A DNA stretch of 64,000 nt from Phymatolithon calcareum (GCA_977006965.1 OZ345380.1:434001-498000); one strand, 5' to 3'; counted from the stretch's first letter, positions 21,907-33,955 are shown. A program made the numbers and translations. Notes: generated by a model from the sequence alone, not told the origin.

Positions 21907-23715
21907 CGTTATGCCAACACGGCTTCCTCACATGTGGTCGTCGTATTTCTAGAATCAATCCAGCGCAAGCTTTACCTGTTGCTATATATTGGCGCTGCAG
22001 TACATCCGTAGTTGCAACAATTCCAAATCGATAATCGCCATGACCTCCGTTTTGCAAAATGCCCTTAAACAAATAAGCCGTGATCATGCTCGCGGAGCAA
22101 ATATTGTCCATGGTGAAAAAGAATCTCTCAATAAGCAGGTTTACGAAGTATCGAAAATATGTGGATTTGTTGAGAATGTAGGCGCAACTTGAGCAAAGCC
22201 GAGCCGCTATGATTCACCAAAGGAGGGGAAACAATTTGCTTGTTGACGATATGGTCGCGAAAAATTCAATGTCCCGGCAGTAATGCTAGGAGGATCATGT
22301 GAGGTCTGTACAGCACTTTCTTTACCCACTTTTCTGTGCGAACCGGGTCCAAGCGCGTTTTCTCAGGTATCAATATCACGAAGACGCGAGGACATTACGG
22401 TTTTCGAAGAATACCCTTTGTCGGAGCAGCAAGGCCAGAGACGGTACGGAGGTATGGCAATCTTATCAGATCTGCCCACCTCAATCCTGCCATCACCTAC
22501 CTCTTGAGATCATACACTGCGTGCAGACCATCGATGATGGCACACACGCCTCTGCAAGACAACTACCGCCAGTGACCCGAATGGATCGATACCCTTTGCC
22601 ATGTCGCGGCGGCACATTCGCTGGCAGCCGGAAGGCGACCACGCACGATGACATCCGGGCGTTGATTGACATCGCTAAAGACTGTCTTGGAGCCGCAAAC
22701 AGTGACAGTCGAGAAGCAGCGCCGCGCGAAGGATTCCCGTGCTGAGCCAAGTCGCTCGACACAGTCTCGAGCCGCATCCAGCAGCAGTCGAGAGGCGACC
22801 ACGCGCTTAGATGCTACCGAGACAACCTAAGTCGCCGGACAGCGCCTGGACACCGGTGGCCGCCTGGAAGAACCCTTAGGCGCGTGACGACCGGGCCAAG
22901 GACGTCTTCCGGATGCTTTCCATGCGACCCTCTCACCGGGTTGAGCCACGCTGCGCTACGCTGCGAGTGGCCGAGATTCTGTGCCTCAGATTCACGGGCC
23001 CGCACACCCGGCGGCGGTTGAAAACGCGGAGCCACGCAGCGCAGGGTCGAAAGCTTGCGTGACAGTCTCAGTGGCGCGCACAGGTGCCATCAAGTGCTTC
23101 AGAGTCTGAACATCGCCGATCGAAATCCCTATATCAAGCAGGACGCCAAAGAAGCCTTGATCTCCAGCACACGCATCGCAAGCTTGCAGACGCTTTCACA
23201 CGAAGGCACGCACTTCGGAACGTGCCTGTACCGAGACGTGAACCGCGCGTAAAGCAGCGAACAGCGTAAGGAGCTCTTTGGTACACCGGCTGTCCGTTTC
23301 CCACAAGGACTCGTGCGATATCCGATTTCTCGGCGTAAGGTTTACAGGTGAGATTTTCGAGTTGGCAGCCCGCGTTTTTTTAGTTGACCACCTACCCACC
23401 CTTCGTAGTCTTTTGTAGTAGTAGTCAAGCTATCGCACGGCTACAACTACGGCAATCTGGTTCTCCGGCAAGCGGTGCTTGTCCGGGAGGAGGTTCCTAA
23501 GAGTTACATGACGGTGTCCGGGAACTCTAGTAAGAAGAAGCGCGACACAGCTCGCCGTCTCTGGGGAGCTAGACCGTTGGACGCCGTGAAAGCTAAGTCG
23601 CCAAAATTACGGTTTTATGATTGCAATAAAAACCGCAGATCTTATTCAAGTCTGTCAAAGGCAGGCAGTCTCCAAACCTGCATCATTATCACAGTACTGT
23701 AGTGTGACTCTTCGG
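21907..23715. other. No confident gene; GC-rich part may be unrecognised coding or repeat DNA
   Basis: 22.5-23.3 kb is GC-rich and keeps several overlapping ORFs in both duplicate copies, but no motif is recognised and frames are broken. About 23.5-23.65 kb ends GATTGCAATAAAAACC, a possible polyadenylation region. Copy 2 equivalents are 61.05-61.9 and 62.7-63.9 kb. Confidence 0.45.
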
Positions 23716-23721
23716 TTTATT
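23716..23721 (-). terminator. Polyadenylation signal of histone H3
   Basis: AATAAA on the minus strand, 65 bases after the H3 stop codon. No histone 3' stem-loop is visible. Confidence 0.7.
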
Positions 23722-23786
23722 TTGGTTCTAAATTAAGTTAGGACAAATTTACATGACTTCGCAATTTCGCCGTTCCCAGCATTTGA

Positions 23787-24920
<1,134 letters not shown>

Positions 24921-24997
24921 GCTATATTGCAAGATTTTTTCGCTATCCAAGGTTTTCCGTCCCACTTTGCATTTAGATTCTGCTCCTTGTACAGTAC

Positions 24998-25003
24998 AAT
25001 AAA
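24998..25003 (+). terminator. Polyadenylation signal of histone H4
   Basis: AATAAA in the context AGTACAATAAAA, similar to H2A and H2B. Confidence 0.8.
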
Positions 25004-25727
25004 AAATGGCCCAATCTTAATTTGTCATGTTTTCAAAGGGCCGACTTTGAGATAGCGACAGGCTAGTCCAGGCAGAAAGTTTAGAGGACACTGTGTTCTT
25101 CGATTAGTATTCGAAAATTGCTTTCTTGCCGCAAACGAGCACTTTTACTCTGACAAACGCCCTAACATTATTTGTAGTGTCTCAAGCAAGTCAAATTCGA
25201 TTCAGACAAGCGCCTGTGACTAGATGTGAAAGCGGCAATATGTGTTCCTTGTTCGTTCGTAATTGTTTTCTCATTCTAAGACCCGTGCCTGGAGCCCCAC
25301 TGCGCACAAAGCTCAAGTCTGTCATTACGCGATTACTGTGTACAAGGGGTCCCTTTCGAACAAAATGTAAGGGTTGATCAGACTCTTGTTTCATCTTGAG
25401 GTGCACTCAGTCTTTGTTGACTGCTCTACTACTCCTCAGCCTACTTCCGCCTTAAAATACATTTCCTGTGAACTAATCTACCCAGAAAAGAAGCCCACGC
25501 AAGATATGATGTAATGTATTGCATTTGTCTTACCAAGCGCAACACTTCCGTGTTATTCTTTTCCGTGACGTACACACGGCACGGAAGTTGCGAAATGCAA
25601 GTTCTCTACTTTCGCGGAGGTAATCACCACATCTGGTTGCGATCGAGTCATGAATTTGTTCTCCTCTGTAACCATATAGATTTAGCAGATAGCGAAAAGA
25701 GCAATTTGAGAAACTGGGAAATACATA
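25004..25727. other. Spacer between convergent H4 and H2B
   Basis: No gene. About 25,373-25,560 is weakly similar to 29,018-29,200 (GTTGATCAGA.TCTTG, AATCTACC), an old unclassified dispersed repeat. Confidence 0.45.
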
Positions 25728-25733
25728 TTTATT
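25728..25733 (-). terminator. Polyadenylation signal of histone H2B
   Basis: TGTACAATAAA on the minus strand, only about 19 bases past the stop codon. Confidence 0.8.
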
Positions 25734-25751
25734 GTACAGGAAGCTGGAAAA

Positions 25752-26129
25752 TTATGCACTAGAGTACTTGGTCACAGCCTTAGTACCCTCGGAAACGGCA
25801 TGCTTGGCAAGCTCACCTGGCAGAATGAGACGAATCGCAGTTTGGATTTCGCGCGAAGTAAGTGTCTTGGTACCGCTGTACGTGCTCAGCTTGGCCGCCT
25901 CGGACGCAATACGCTCGAACAGATCGTTCACGAACGAATTCATGATGCTCATGGCTTTGGACGAAACACCGGTGTCGGGATGCACCTGTTTAAGGACCTT
26001 GTAGATGTAGATGGAGTATGACTCGTTCCTCTTCTTGTTCCTCTTCTTCTTGTCAGTGGATGCGACGGCGGGGACGCTCTTCTTGCCCTTGTCGGACTTG
26101 GGGACCGACTTGTTACCCTTCGGAGCCAT
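25752..26129 (-). CDS. Histone H2B
   Basis: 125 residues. A Lys/Ser-rich tail (1-35) is followed by [29 protein letters not shown] and a histone fold, with the C-terminal AVTKYSSA that contains the conserved ubiquitination-site lysine. It dimerises with H2A. Divergent from H2A with a 461-base shared promoter. No intron. The ATG at 26,129 gives the expected MAPK start. Confidence 0.98.
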   Translation of the reverse strand: MAPKGNKSVPKSDKGKKSVPAVASTDKKKRNKKRNESYSIYIYKVLKQVHPDTGVSSKAMSIMNSFVNDLFERIASEAAKLSTYSGTKTLTSREIQTAIRLILPGELAKHAVSEGTKAVTKYSSA

Positions 26130-26590
26130 GAGGAAGGAGTTGAGAGAGGTGGGAAAGAGTTGCGAAGTTGTGCAAGAACTATAGCACTAGTTGCAGGGCG
26201 CTTTTCAAACGAGGCAGTGAGTAGAGAGTTGGGGAATAAATACAAAAAAGTGCAGCAACCGCAGATATCATGACGAAACCTAGGCGAAGCTGATTCGAAA
26301 AAGGCGGCCTTAGCAGAGTATTCATTCTGACCAATCATATAATTTTCAATTTATCCATTCCTACAAATGACGGTTTCATTCGATTGAAAGTCAATTGCGA
26401 GACATTATTCTGGCCAACAAAAACGAATGAATTCGCACCTAGTGCGCTTCGTACAGATCATACTCTCTGGCGCGGACTCGATGATTTCCTTTATAATCCG
26501 GATGCGAGGGAAACATAGATTCGGAACGCGACAACATCATCTTCCGCCCCTGGAACCTTGAACACTCCGACTTATCGAAACTACTCCAAA
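26130..26590. promoter_or_regulatory. Bidirectional H2B/H2A promoter
   Basis: CCAAT at 26,331-26,335. TATA-like TATTTATT on the minus strand near 26,234-26,243 (about 105 bases from the H2B ATG) and TTTATAAT near 26,489-26,496 (about 95 bases from the H2A ATG). Layout parallels the H3/H4 pair. Confidence 0.7.
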
Positions 26591-26977
26591 ATGGCTCCCA
26601 AGGTTGCCAAGTCCGAGAAGAAAGCTACACAGTCACGCTCATCCAAGGCAGGACTGCAGTTCCCCGTGGGCCGTATCCACCGATTCCTCCGCAAGGGAGG
26701 ATACGCTGATCGTGTTGGTGCTGGAGCCCCTGTGTACCTTGCCGCTGTGATGGAATACCTCACAGCTGAAGTTCTGGAGCTTGCCGGAAACGCCGCACGT
26801 GACAACAAGAAGACGCGTATCATTCCGCGCCACATTCAGCTGGCCGTGAGGAACGACGAGGAACTGAACAAGCTTCTCGGTGGTGTGACGATTGCGTCTG
26901 GAGGTGTTCTTCCCAACATTCATCAGGTCCTCATGCCGCGTAAAAAGTCCAAGGGTGATGCTTCCCAGGAAGTTTGA
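26591..26977 (+). CDS. Histone H2A with an H2A.X-like C-terminus (SQEV)
   Basis: 128 residues. A basic tail is followed by [25 protein letters not shown], the acidic-patch region [23 protein letters not shown] and the C-terminus [10 protein letters not shown]. The last four residues fit S-Q-[E/D]-hydrophobic, the site phosphorylated by ATM/ATR-type kinases in H2A.X. As the only H2A in the cluster it may serve as both canonical H2A and H2A.X. The start is MAPKV at 26,591; the upstream extension is not H2A-like. No intron. Confidence 0.97.
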   Translation: MAPKVAKSEKKATQSRSSKAGLQFPVGRIHRFLRKGGYADRVGAGAPVYLAAVMEYLTAEVLELAGNAARDNKKTRIIPRHIQLAVRNDEELNKLLGGVTIASGGVLPNIHQVLMPRKKSKGDASQEV

Positions 26978-26999
26978 GACGCCTTTCACCGTTCTGTAC

Positions 27000-27005
27000 A
27001 ATAAA
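27000..27005 (+). terminator. Polyadenylation signal of histone H2A
   Basis: TGTACAATAAA, 22 bases past the stop codon, matching the H2B signal. Confidence 0.82.
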
Positions 27006-27662
27006 GCTATATCTTCATCTCCAAAATTGTATCTTCTATCACCTACTTCCTCTCTTAGGCAATCATATGAGTCTGTTGTGGAAAAGGGGAGCTGTTCCGT
27101 GTATATGCAGATTAGTTATCGACATCTCGTGAACCGTCTCTTGATGAGTGTAATAATCTCAAGCTCCATTCGAATGAGGTATAGCTGTCTAGCATGCTTG
27201 TGCTGTCTACACGACACTAAACGGTTCTCCAAAAGCAGGCAGTGTGCGTTAGAGTCTCACACGTCTGCTGAGACCGTCCGTATTGAGAAGTATGCTCGAT
27301 GTTTGATAAATGAACTGCGGATCAGCGTTTCATTTGGACGGATGACGGATGAATCCAGTACGCCAAATGCCACGCAACAAGTGTCCAATGGACTAGCGAG
27401 ATCTCCAAGAGTATGATTCAATCCAGTTTGTCGGGGTAGACGATTTAAAATTTGGAATTTTCTTCGTCCGCTCGAGAAAGAATCTAATGCTTTTGAGTCC
27501 GGTAGCCCTACAGCGATAAGCTAGGCTGAATCTGTATCCAGTCCGACAGGATTCGTCGTTCTGAAACCTATATCAGCAAGCATCCAGTTATTTCGCGATA
27601 AAATCAGTGAAAATAATGAAGTCAATTTGATTATCCGCATCAAATCCAAGAGTCATAAATTC

Positions 27663-27698
27663 AATCCAGTGGATGTACACGTGTACATCCGCTGGATT
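27663..27698. repeat. 36-bp palindrome
   Basis: AATCCAG..GGATGTACAC mirrored by GTGTACATCC..CTGGATT with a single non-pairing position. Confidence 0.88.
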
Positions 27699-27741
27699 TG
27701 GTTGGTGAATAATGAGTGTACACTCATTATTCATCAACCAA
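27698..27741. repeat. 44-bp palindrome abutting the previous one
   Basis: TTGGTTG.TGAATAATGAGTGT mirrored by ACACTCATTATTCA.CAACCAA, with one mismatched pair. It shares a base with the 36-bp palindrome. Confidence 0.88.
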
Positions 27742-28436
27742 AAGTAATTTCTCTTTGAAAGGCATGAATCCAAACTCTCCCACCGACCGTCGAACGGAAC
27801 ATGAACTTCAAGTGCTGCAAAGTAAGTAGACAACAGTCCATCTCATTCATGGAACCTGAAATGCAATGCGATTCTTGAGTCATCTTTGAGACGTCCCAGC
27901 TGCATTGCGATCTAATCCAGGAAAAGGATTTTGCATACTAACGCACCTGTCTGGCATTTGTTTATACTTTCACTCAAATATATACTCATTTTTCGATTGC
28001 CACCTTTCTGTAAGGCCCTTACACGATATCATATCCCGAATCAATCCGGTATTTATCCAATCCGGTTCGATTTGATTCTGCATCCATCCGTAATGGATCC
28101 GGAAGAAGTTGACATACATCCATATCGACACTTGGAAGCCGGAAGTCGACAAATTATCACTCGGTCCAGAAATCATTTAAGTTTTACTAGTTCACTGATA
28201 GATTTTGACAACAAAAAAATTATCCAGGAATCCACCAAATTTCCATCAGAAAGTCAAACGTATATCCAAAAGTGCAACAATATCGCGACCGGAGCGACGG
28301 ATGACTGGATTAGTCCGGCGGAATAAAACGCTGCTGCGGATGCTGATAGTGCACTGTCGCGCAATTATTGAGCTCGGCAACTGCTTCTCCTTGCTCTATT
28401 CCAAAGGCTATAAATAGGTAGCTAGGCTTCCGCGTG

Positions 28437-28706
28437 TCTTGTAGTGCACGCTCCCGCGCGCGGCACAGGATCCCTTCGTGTGCTGCGAAGGGATTCGTCC
28501 AGAAAGGGGCGAGCAGGAGGCAGAGAAGGAACTCGGAAAGCAATAAGTTTCTCCATTAAACTAACGCCAGAATCAATCTTCGGTGATGTACCTGGACGAG
28601 ACGTGAAAGCCGCAGTCAAACTCGCTAACGATATCATAGAATGAAATAAACTTAGGCCCTCGAATCGCTGCTAGCCCCATTAGGGGAAGGCAGAATGAAT
28701 GAATGA
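28437..28706 (+). mobile_element. GAAT-tailed non-LTR retroposon
   Basis: A perfect 13-bp target duplication AGGCTTCCGCGTG lies at 28,424-28,436 and 28,707-28,719. It ends in (GAAT)n after a small hairpin (GCCCCATTAGGGG). A 66-codon ORF (28,444-28,644, ending VKAAVKLANDIIE) is probably the C-terminus of a LINE protein of another family. Confidence 0.88.
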
Positions 28707-28719
28707 AGGCTTCCGCGTG

Positions 28720-29471
28720 GGTTCAGAGACATCGAAGACAACCGCAGTAAAAGTGTATTCACCTACATTTGTTAACACCGAGCATCATACGCTCGGTGGA
28801 GATGTACAGTTCAGCAGCAGCTGCTGCGACATCAAGGATTAGGACCAATCCTGGTCTGTCGCTGGACGTCGGCCACGTAAGAGCAAGAGTTCTTCACGGC
28901 GACGGTTTGCTGATCGGGGCTACTTAATCGTCTGCGATGCGCGACCTTAAATCCGTCTGGCTTCGTCTGTTGTCAGACATCCCACGAATACACATCATAT
29001 TCGGGCGAAAGGAAGAAGGATTGATCAGAGTCTTGCTTTATTTTCAAAGGAACTCAACTTGCTTGACTTCTCTACTGATCGGCAGACTACCTCGGCCGTA
29101 TATAAATTTTTGGGTGGACTAATCTACCAACCTAAGAAGTCCACCCAAGAGATGTTCGAAATCATTGCTTGTTGCCTTACCGAGCGTCACTCTTGCGCAT
29201 AATTGTAATACGTGTCGTCCATAAGGCACTATATAATATGTAGTGTGGTTGAAAGTACATCATCTCGGACGTCTTGCAAATATTCACTTGCTCCTTAATC
29301 GGGAAGGTAGCCCCATCAAAAAGGACAATTGGAGAGCTACACAATATCGCATTACTTATGCTAATCGTTCTCTATTCAATAGGGGGCATGTTCCCCACAA
29401 GGCACCTGCAGTTCAACTAATTGATCCAGAGCGTTGTATATCAGGCATTGAGACACAAGCTCTAGTGCCTA
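28720..29471. other. No recognisable gene
   Basis: Non-coding. Weak similarity of 29,018-29,200 to 25,373-25,560. Base 29,470-29,471 is the TA target of the next element. Confidence 0.45.
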
Positions 29472-31508
29472 TTTGACGGACCCCCTCAATTGAGGGGCGA
29501 TTTGAATGCTCGAAAAAATCCATAAAGCAAATTCGAAACAGATCGCTCACGCCATATTCGTAAAGCCTGGCTTATCTTCTGTTCGAGGAGTATCCACACT
29601 ACTACCTTAAATTCGCTTCCTTCGGCGCTAGGAATGAAAATATGCTGGTCACTCAAAAGTACCAGACCTGCCATTCCAGGAGAAAAAAACCGACCGCGCG
29701 CGGTCGGTGCATCAGTACACACCAAGGCAGCATCGGTAACCGGTCTCGCAGAGTGCTCCAGACTATACGGAGCCTTTTTGAAGTCAAAAAAGGTGAGTGG
29801 TATGGTTCAGAATGTACTCGTGGAGAAAATCAATGGTCGCGCGAGCATGTCACGTCGCGTGAAATGGGTCCTAAGTCGTCATCCATTGAATAAGACTAGA
29901 TTAAGACAGCCAATATTGTCAACGTCAAGGTATAGAACGCTGACGATGACATTTCAGACGCTCAGCAGCTTGAACCGAGCCAACACCGACAAAGCGGGGT
30001 ACCGCCTAGGCCTGCTTACAGTGCTCATCCTTGCCGATCTTCATCGCGAAACGCCTGTTTATCGTCCACAGTCGAGATCACATGCTCCTCAGAAGGGCAC
30101 ACAAGCGTCTATAAAACCGTTAGAAGCTCTAAACGCCCTCTTCTGAGCTCTCTCGCCTAAGTCTTACAGGGCCCTTTGGACCAACCATCGCACCGAGAAC
30201 TTGATATCATCACGCCCGACCGCGAGCCGAATACTAGCGCTCATTGAGTGCCAAGGTACAACCGGAAAGTTCTATGTCCGTTTGAGAGACGATTTACCTC
30301 TCAATTGTGGAAACTTCGCACTCTAAACGGAGACTTCTTATCCGAGAATTGTGGTATTGGACTTCATTCGAAGTACGATTGCGTGGTGACGATGTTTCCC
30401 CAAGTTACCTGCGAAAATTTGCTTCTTGGACGTCCGCTAAGCTGAGAAGAAAGGGTCAAAAAGAGACTACAGTGACAGAGCCTATTAAGTTTTTCGAAAT
30501 ACTCGTCTTCACGGCAAGAGTTGAGTTCGGCGCTGAGAGCGCTTTCTGGAAGTCTACTAGGCCGAAGAAGTGCTTCCCCGGCCGTTCTTCTTCGAAAACA
30601 GGGATGCTGGTGGCCCAATACCTCCGGTTGATTTCATTTAGAGTGCAACCATCCGAAAAAGGCGACATGTACTCTGCGCAGTACCGCTGGGCGCTCGATC
30701 AAGATTCTGTCGATCCCATGAATGACCACAGAAAGCACACTGTGTCAAAGAGATTTTGAAGGCGAGGTGGCCCACGGAATGGCAGATCTGTGCTGTCTTG
30801 TGGCCGCGCATTCCGATATAAGGAACATTGCATGTGCGGATTCATACTTGGTGAGTACCGACTCTCCAGAGATTCAACAAGTGCGCCTATAGTTCATAGG
30901 GGCCATCTAACTCTTCTGGCGATTTTCTACGTTGTTAGCTGGCTCTTATTCTCTGGTTCCCATGCAGAGTGTCAGCAGCATATGACGCAGCGAAGGTTTC
31001 GTGAAGTGCCGGGTGAGCAACTCATCGATAGCATTTGACACGCGCATTACTTGTCGACGTTCAGTCGCGCCAGAACGTACATTTACATTCGAGAGCAGTG
31101 TTGGACGCCACGTTACCCCTAAGAAAAATAAAAGAATGACTGCAGATGTCATGATGACTACTTTTGTTGTGCAAAACAACTGCCGAGTTTGAAAATTCAA
31201 GACGTCTACCATTGTGTGCTCCCCATGTAACAGGCTTGATGGTTTTTTTTTCCATTCAAGTTTATTTAAAAGCCCCACAGACTTCCGAAGATATGGGCAA
31301 GGTCACAGGCTTGATAGTGCCACAATATACATTTGCAGCACTTCTGCTGTTAGTAACTGCTTCACTAAGCATGCTGAAGACATCTATGAGCTTGGCGCTG
31401 TTGATGCGCTTGATAGCCAGAACATTTCATGCGCAAAAAAATTAAATGAATCTTATTCCCTCAATTGAGGGAAAAGTGCCCCTCAATGGAGGGGAAATTT
31501 CCGTCAAA
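29472..31508. mobile_element. DNA transposon with TA target duplication
   Basis: The inverted ends are TTTGACGGA and TCCGTCAAA, flanked by TA (29,470-29,471 and 31,509-31,510). Next to each end lies a palindrome CCCTCAATTGAGGG; the right end has a second, CCCCTCAATGGAGGGG. Internal ORFs of 150-170 codons (29,634-30,146 and 30,307-30,759, plus) show no recognised transposase motif. A TA duplication fits Tc1/mariner-like families. The element carries a nested 62-bp LINE insertion. Confidence 0.7.
31243..31304 (-). mobile_element. 62-bp LINE insertion: 3' hairpin and A-tail only
   Basis: Flanked by a perfect 11-bp duplication ACAGGCTTGAT (31,230-31,240 and 31,305-31,315). On the minus strand it is the last ~60 bases of the A-tailed LINE: CTTGCCCATATCTTCGGAAG, GGGGCTTTTAAATAAAC and a poly(A) tail. 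Confidence 0.93.
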
Positions 31509-31651
31509 TATACACTAGGAACTGTGTGAATACTTTATTAGTGAAGTTACTCTCCGGCGTGCAGTAAGAACTACTTTCGGATGAAAGAAGGGCGAAAAAT
31601 CGTAATAGCACAAACGACAATTTGTCCACTCTTTCGATACAAACTGCAGCA

Positions 31652-32161
31652 CTATGCCACAGGGACAGTTCCCGGGTCTCCCGAGTTGAACACTTGGATG
31701 AACCTGCATTCAATCTTGCTCTCACACCGCACTAGATGTACTAGTCCCTGAGGGTAAATGACTGAATCTCCCGGAAGAAGAGTATTGGTGACCATTCTCG
31801 GGTTATTTCCCTCAAACCAGAAATTGGAAACCATTCTTCCCATCGTCACATAAAGAATCTCGGCACCACGCGGATGGTAATGCTTGAAGAAGGGGCGACC
31901 GGCTCTGACGCGATTTGTGGCAACCCTCATGTTTGTGTCGGTAGCGGCAAGAGCCGGTGTGTTGGAGGCGCCGGCGGCAACGGTTGAGAAATCTTTACCA
32001 AAGGGTGGCGGAGGGACATTACTGCGAATGAGAAATGCGCTGTCGGGAAGCTTCGAACGGACAGCTTGAGCGGTCATTTGACCCAAGCTAGGAATGGCTG
32101 CATGTGAAGAGTGGAGGAGAGCTGCGAGGAAGAGGAGAATGATGAAAGTCGAGGGCGTCAT
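31652..32161 (-). CDS. Germin-like secreted cupin
   Basis: 169 residues. A signal peptide (1-21, FIILLFLAALLHSSHA) is followed by a single cupin domain. Germin box 1 is visible as G-x5-HYH-x4-E-x6-G (GRPFFKHYHPRGAEILYVTMG) and box 2 as G-x5-PQG-x2-H (GDSVIYPQGLVH). These give the three His and one Glu that bind manganese. Germin-like proteins act outside the cell as superoxide dismutases or oxalate oxidases; which applies here cannot be told. The length is slightly short for plant germins. A TATA-like TATAATA lies about 90 bases upstream. The 5' part and promoter are repeated inverted at 32,928-33,216. Confidence 0.9.
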   Translation of the reverse strand: MTPSTFIILLFLAALLHSSHAAIPSLGQMTAQAVRSKLPDSAFLIRSNVPPPPFGKDFSTVAAGASNTPALAATDTNMRVATNRVRAGRPFFKHYHPRGAEILYVTMGRMVSNFWFEGNNPRMVTNTLLPGDSVIYPQGLVHLVRCESKIECRFIQVFNSGDPGTVPVA

Positions 32162-32252
32162 TGCGGGGTGGCTAGTTCAGTGCTGTTGAGTCGCTAATCG
32201 GTGGACTGTCGTTCATCGCCTCTTTCGTCACACAGATATTCGCATATTATAG
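31964..32252 (-). repeat. Inverted-repeat arm 1 (cupin 5' half and promoter)
   Basis: It matches 32,928-33,216 in reverse with few substitutions. The spacer is 675 bases. Arm 2 ends exactly where the segmental duplication junction begins. Confidence 0.92.
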
Positions 32253-32927
32253 TATGTTTTGGAATGAAAAAGGTGTCCGTGCTGGGCGCTCTCTTTTCTC
32301 TTTTTGATGACTCATGTACAAGGACCGAAAATTTATAAATGGGAGCCCCGATTTTTATATCAACAGTAGCGTAGATATTGTTGGACAGTTAAGGCTACAT
32401 TCTGCTGGTATCATTTTTCAAGAAATTTCTTCAAAAATGAGACCATCAGAGTTTCTCGGCCAATAGGTGACCTGTCCAACTCTAGCTGCAGCAGTTCGTA
32501 GAAATAGGGCATGAGGAGCGTTGTAGCACAGCCGATTGTGGACGAGCGAAAGGGATTGACTCGATTCCGTTGAGTCGCGGCAGTGGATCTTGCCTTTTTT
32601 CCCCGAAACGAGGCCACAGGAGTATCTGATTAAAAGTTATATCTTATTGTTCTTAGGTTTGCCGAGATTTTGTTCCCGTTTTGTTTTCTCGTTTACACGA
32701 TTTGGACTGATGTGGAATGAAAAATCTCGCGCGTCAAAAATCAAGTTCAATTGCGAATATTCTCATTACCCTTTTTAACTTCAAACGGCTGATGAGAATA
32801 ATATTCTTGTTCACAATACATCGCTGGAAGATTGTGTCATCATTCGCACTCCAGCGCGATTGTCAGCGAGATAAGCGAAGCTGAGAATCTCAAAAACAGA
32901 TATTAAAGGAGAGAGATCCTGTTCCTA
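32253..32927. other. Spacer of the cupin inverted repeat
   Basis: No recognised gene. A 68-codon minus-strand ORF at 32,411-32,617 has no known motif. Confidence 0.45.
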
Positions 32928-33216
32928 TTACTATATGCGAATATCTGTGTGACGAAAGAGGCGATGAACGACAGTCCACCGATTAGCGACTCAACAGCAC
33001 TGAACTAGCCACCCCGCAATGACGCCCTCGACTTTCATCATTCTCCTCTTCCTCGCAGCTCTCCTCCACACTTCACATGCAGCCATTCCTAGCTTGAGTC
33101 AAATGACCGCTCAAGCTGTCCGTTCGAAGCTTCCCGACAGCGCATTTCTCATTCGCAGTAATGTCCCTCCGCCACCCTTTGGTAAAGATTTCTCAACTGT
33201 TGCCGCCGGCGCCTCC
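32928..33216 (+). repeat. Inverted-repeat arm 2
   Basis: Mirror of 31,964-32,252. It carries the promoter-side sequence and the first 66 codons of the cupin gene. Confidence 0.92.
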
Positions 33217-33276
33217 AAATGGGGTGCACTACTCAAGTTGCTGGATAAAATAACGAACGTAGGGTTTTTCATGTAG
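33019..33276 (+). pseudogene. Truncated germin-like cupin cut by the duplication junction
   Basis: Codons 1-66 match the intact gene (two visible substitutions: LLHSSH to LLHTSH, SLGQ to SLSQ). The frame then runs into unrelated sequence (KWGALLKLL...) copied from 11,591 onward and stops. Both metal-binding boxes are lost. Confidence 0.92.
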
Positions 33277-33662
33277 GCTGTATGGACGAATGGGGGCATA
33301 GGCAGACTGTGCTAGACACTTAACTTTCTAGTTGCTCGCGCCAACGTTCCTTCCGTTGAGAGGGGCGCCTCGTTTTTATCTCTTGTAAATTGAACGGTAG
33401 TGAAAGTGGCAGTACGTGGCTAGCATCGTTGTCGCAAGAAATGTAAGTTTCTTTTTCATCAACCCCGCGAACAGTCCTACGGCTGGTGATTAGGGTTATG
33501 CGCGAGCTAACACGTATCATATCAAAATTCGGTTTTATTTTGCGTTTGAGTAGGGTTATTGTACTATCAGCATGACGAAGCGAAGGTTCTCAGTTTCGGC
33601 ACCCTTCGACACCAGTGTTCAGGGCTCAATTCAAGACAAAAAATATACCATTTGAAGCGACT

Positions 33663-33955
33663 ATCCCCACATTCCTTCTTTGCTTTCTTTTATTGAAGAA
33701 AACGCGAACTGAAGTTTGCGCCTGGGGATGTTTCCAAACAGCCCCTCATTGTTCACGAATTTGAGCACTTCGAGCGGTTTCTCAGAGCAAAATTCCTCTA
33801 CCGTTTTGGTGCCACTCTACCAATAGTCTGGTGCCTTGATACAGTCCACCCACTGCAGTGTAGGAGGAGATGCTCAACGGTCTCCTTGGTTCCCACTGAG
33901 CACGCCTTGCATATAGGGTCGCAATCAATCGAACCATCTTGAAAACCTTCCACCA
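33663..33955 (-). pseudogene. LINE zinc-cluster fragment, duplicated copy
   Basis: Duplicate of 12,039-12,332. A single-base deletion (CCAACTCTACC to CCACTCTACC) breaks the frame. Confidence 0.6.

Larger units (their letters stand above)
27006..28423. other. No recognisable gene; palindrome-rich
   Basis: Holds two adjoining palindromes (27,663-27,741) and many AATCC motifs between about 27.35 and 28.32 kb, suggesting a decayed non-autonomous DNA element whose ends I could not fix. An ORF of 131 codons near 27.93-28.33 kb has no recognised motif. Confidence 0.45.

Noticed and set aside
22283-23399. Several 60-150-codon ORFs in the GC-rich segment
   Set aside because: No motif, overlapping on both strands, not consistently open in the second copy.
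29634-30146. 170-codon ORF as a transposase
   Set aside because: Position inside the TA-flanked element fits, but no catalytic motif could be recognised.
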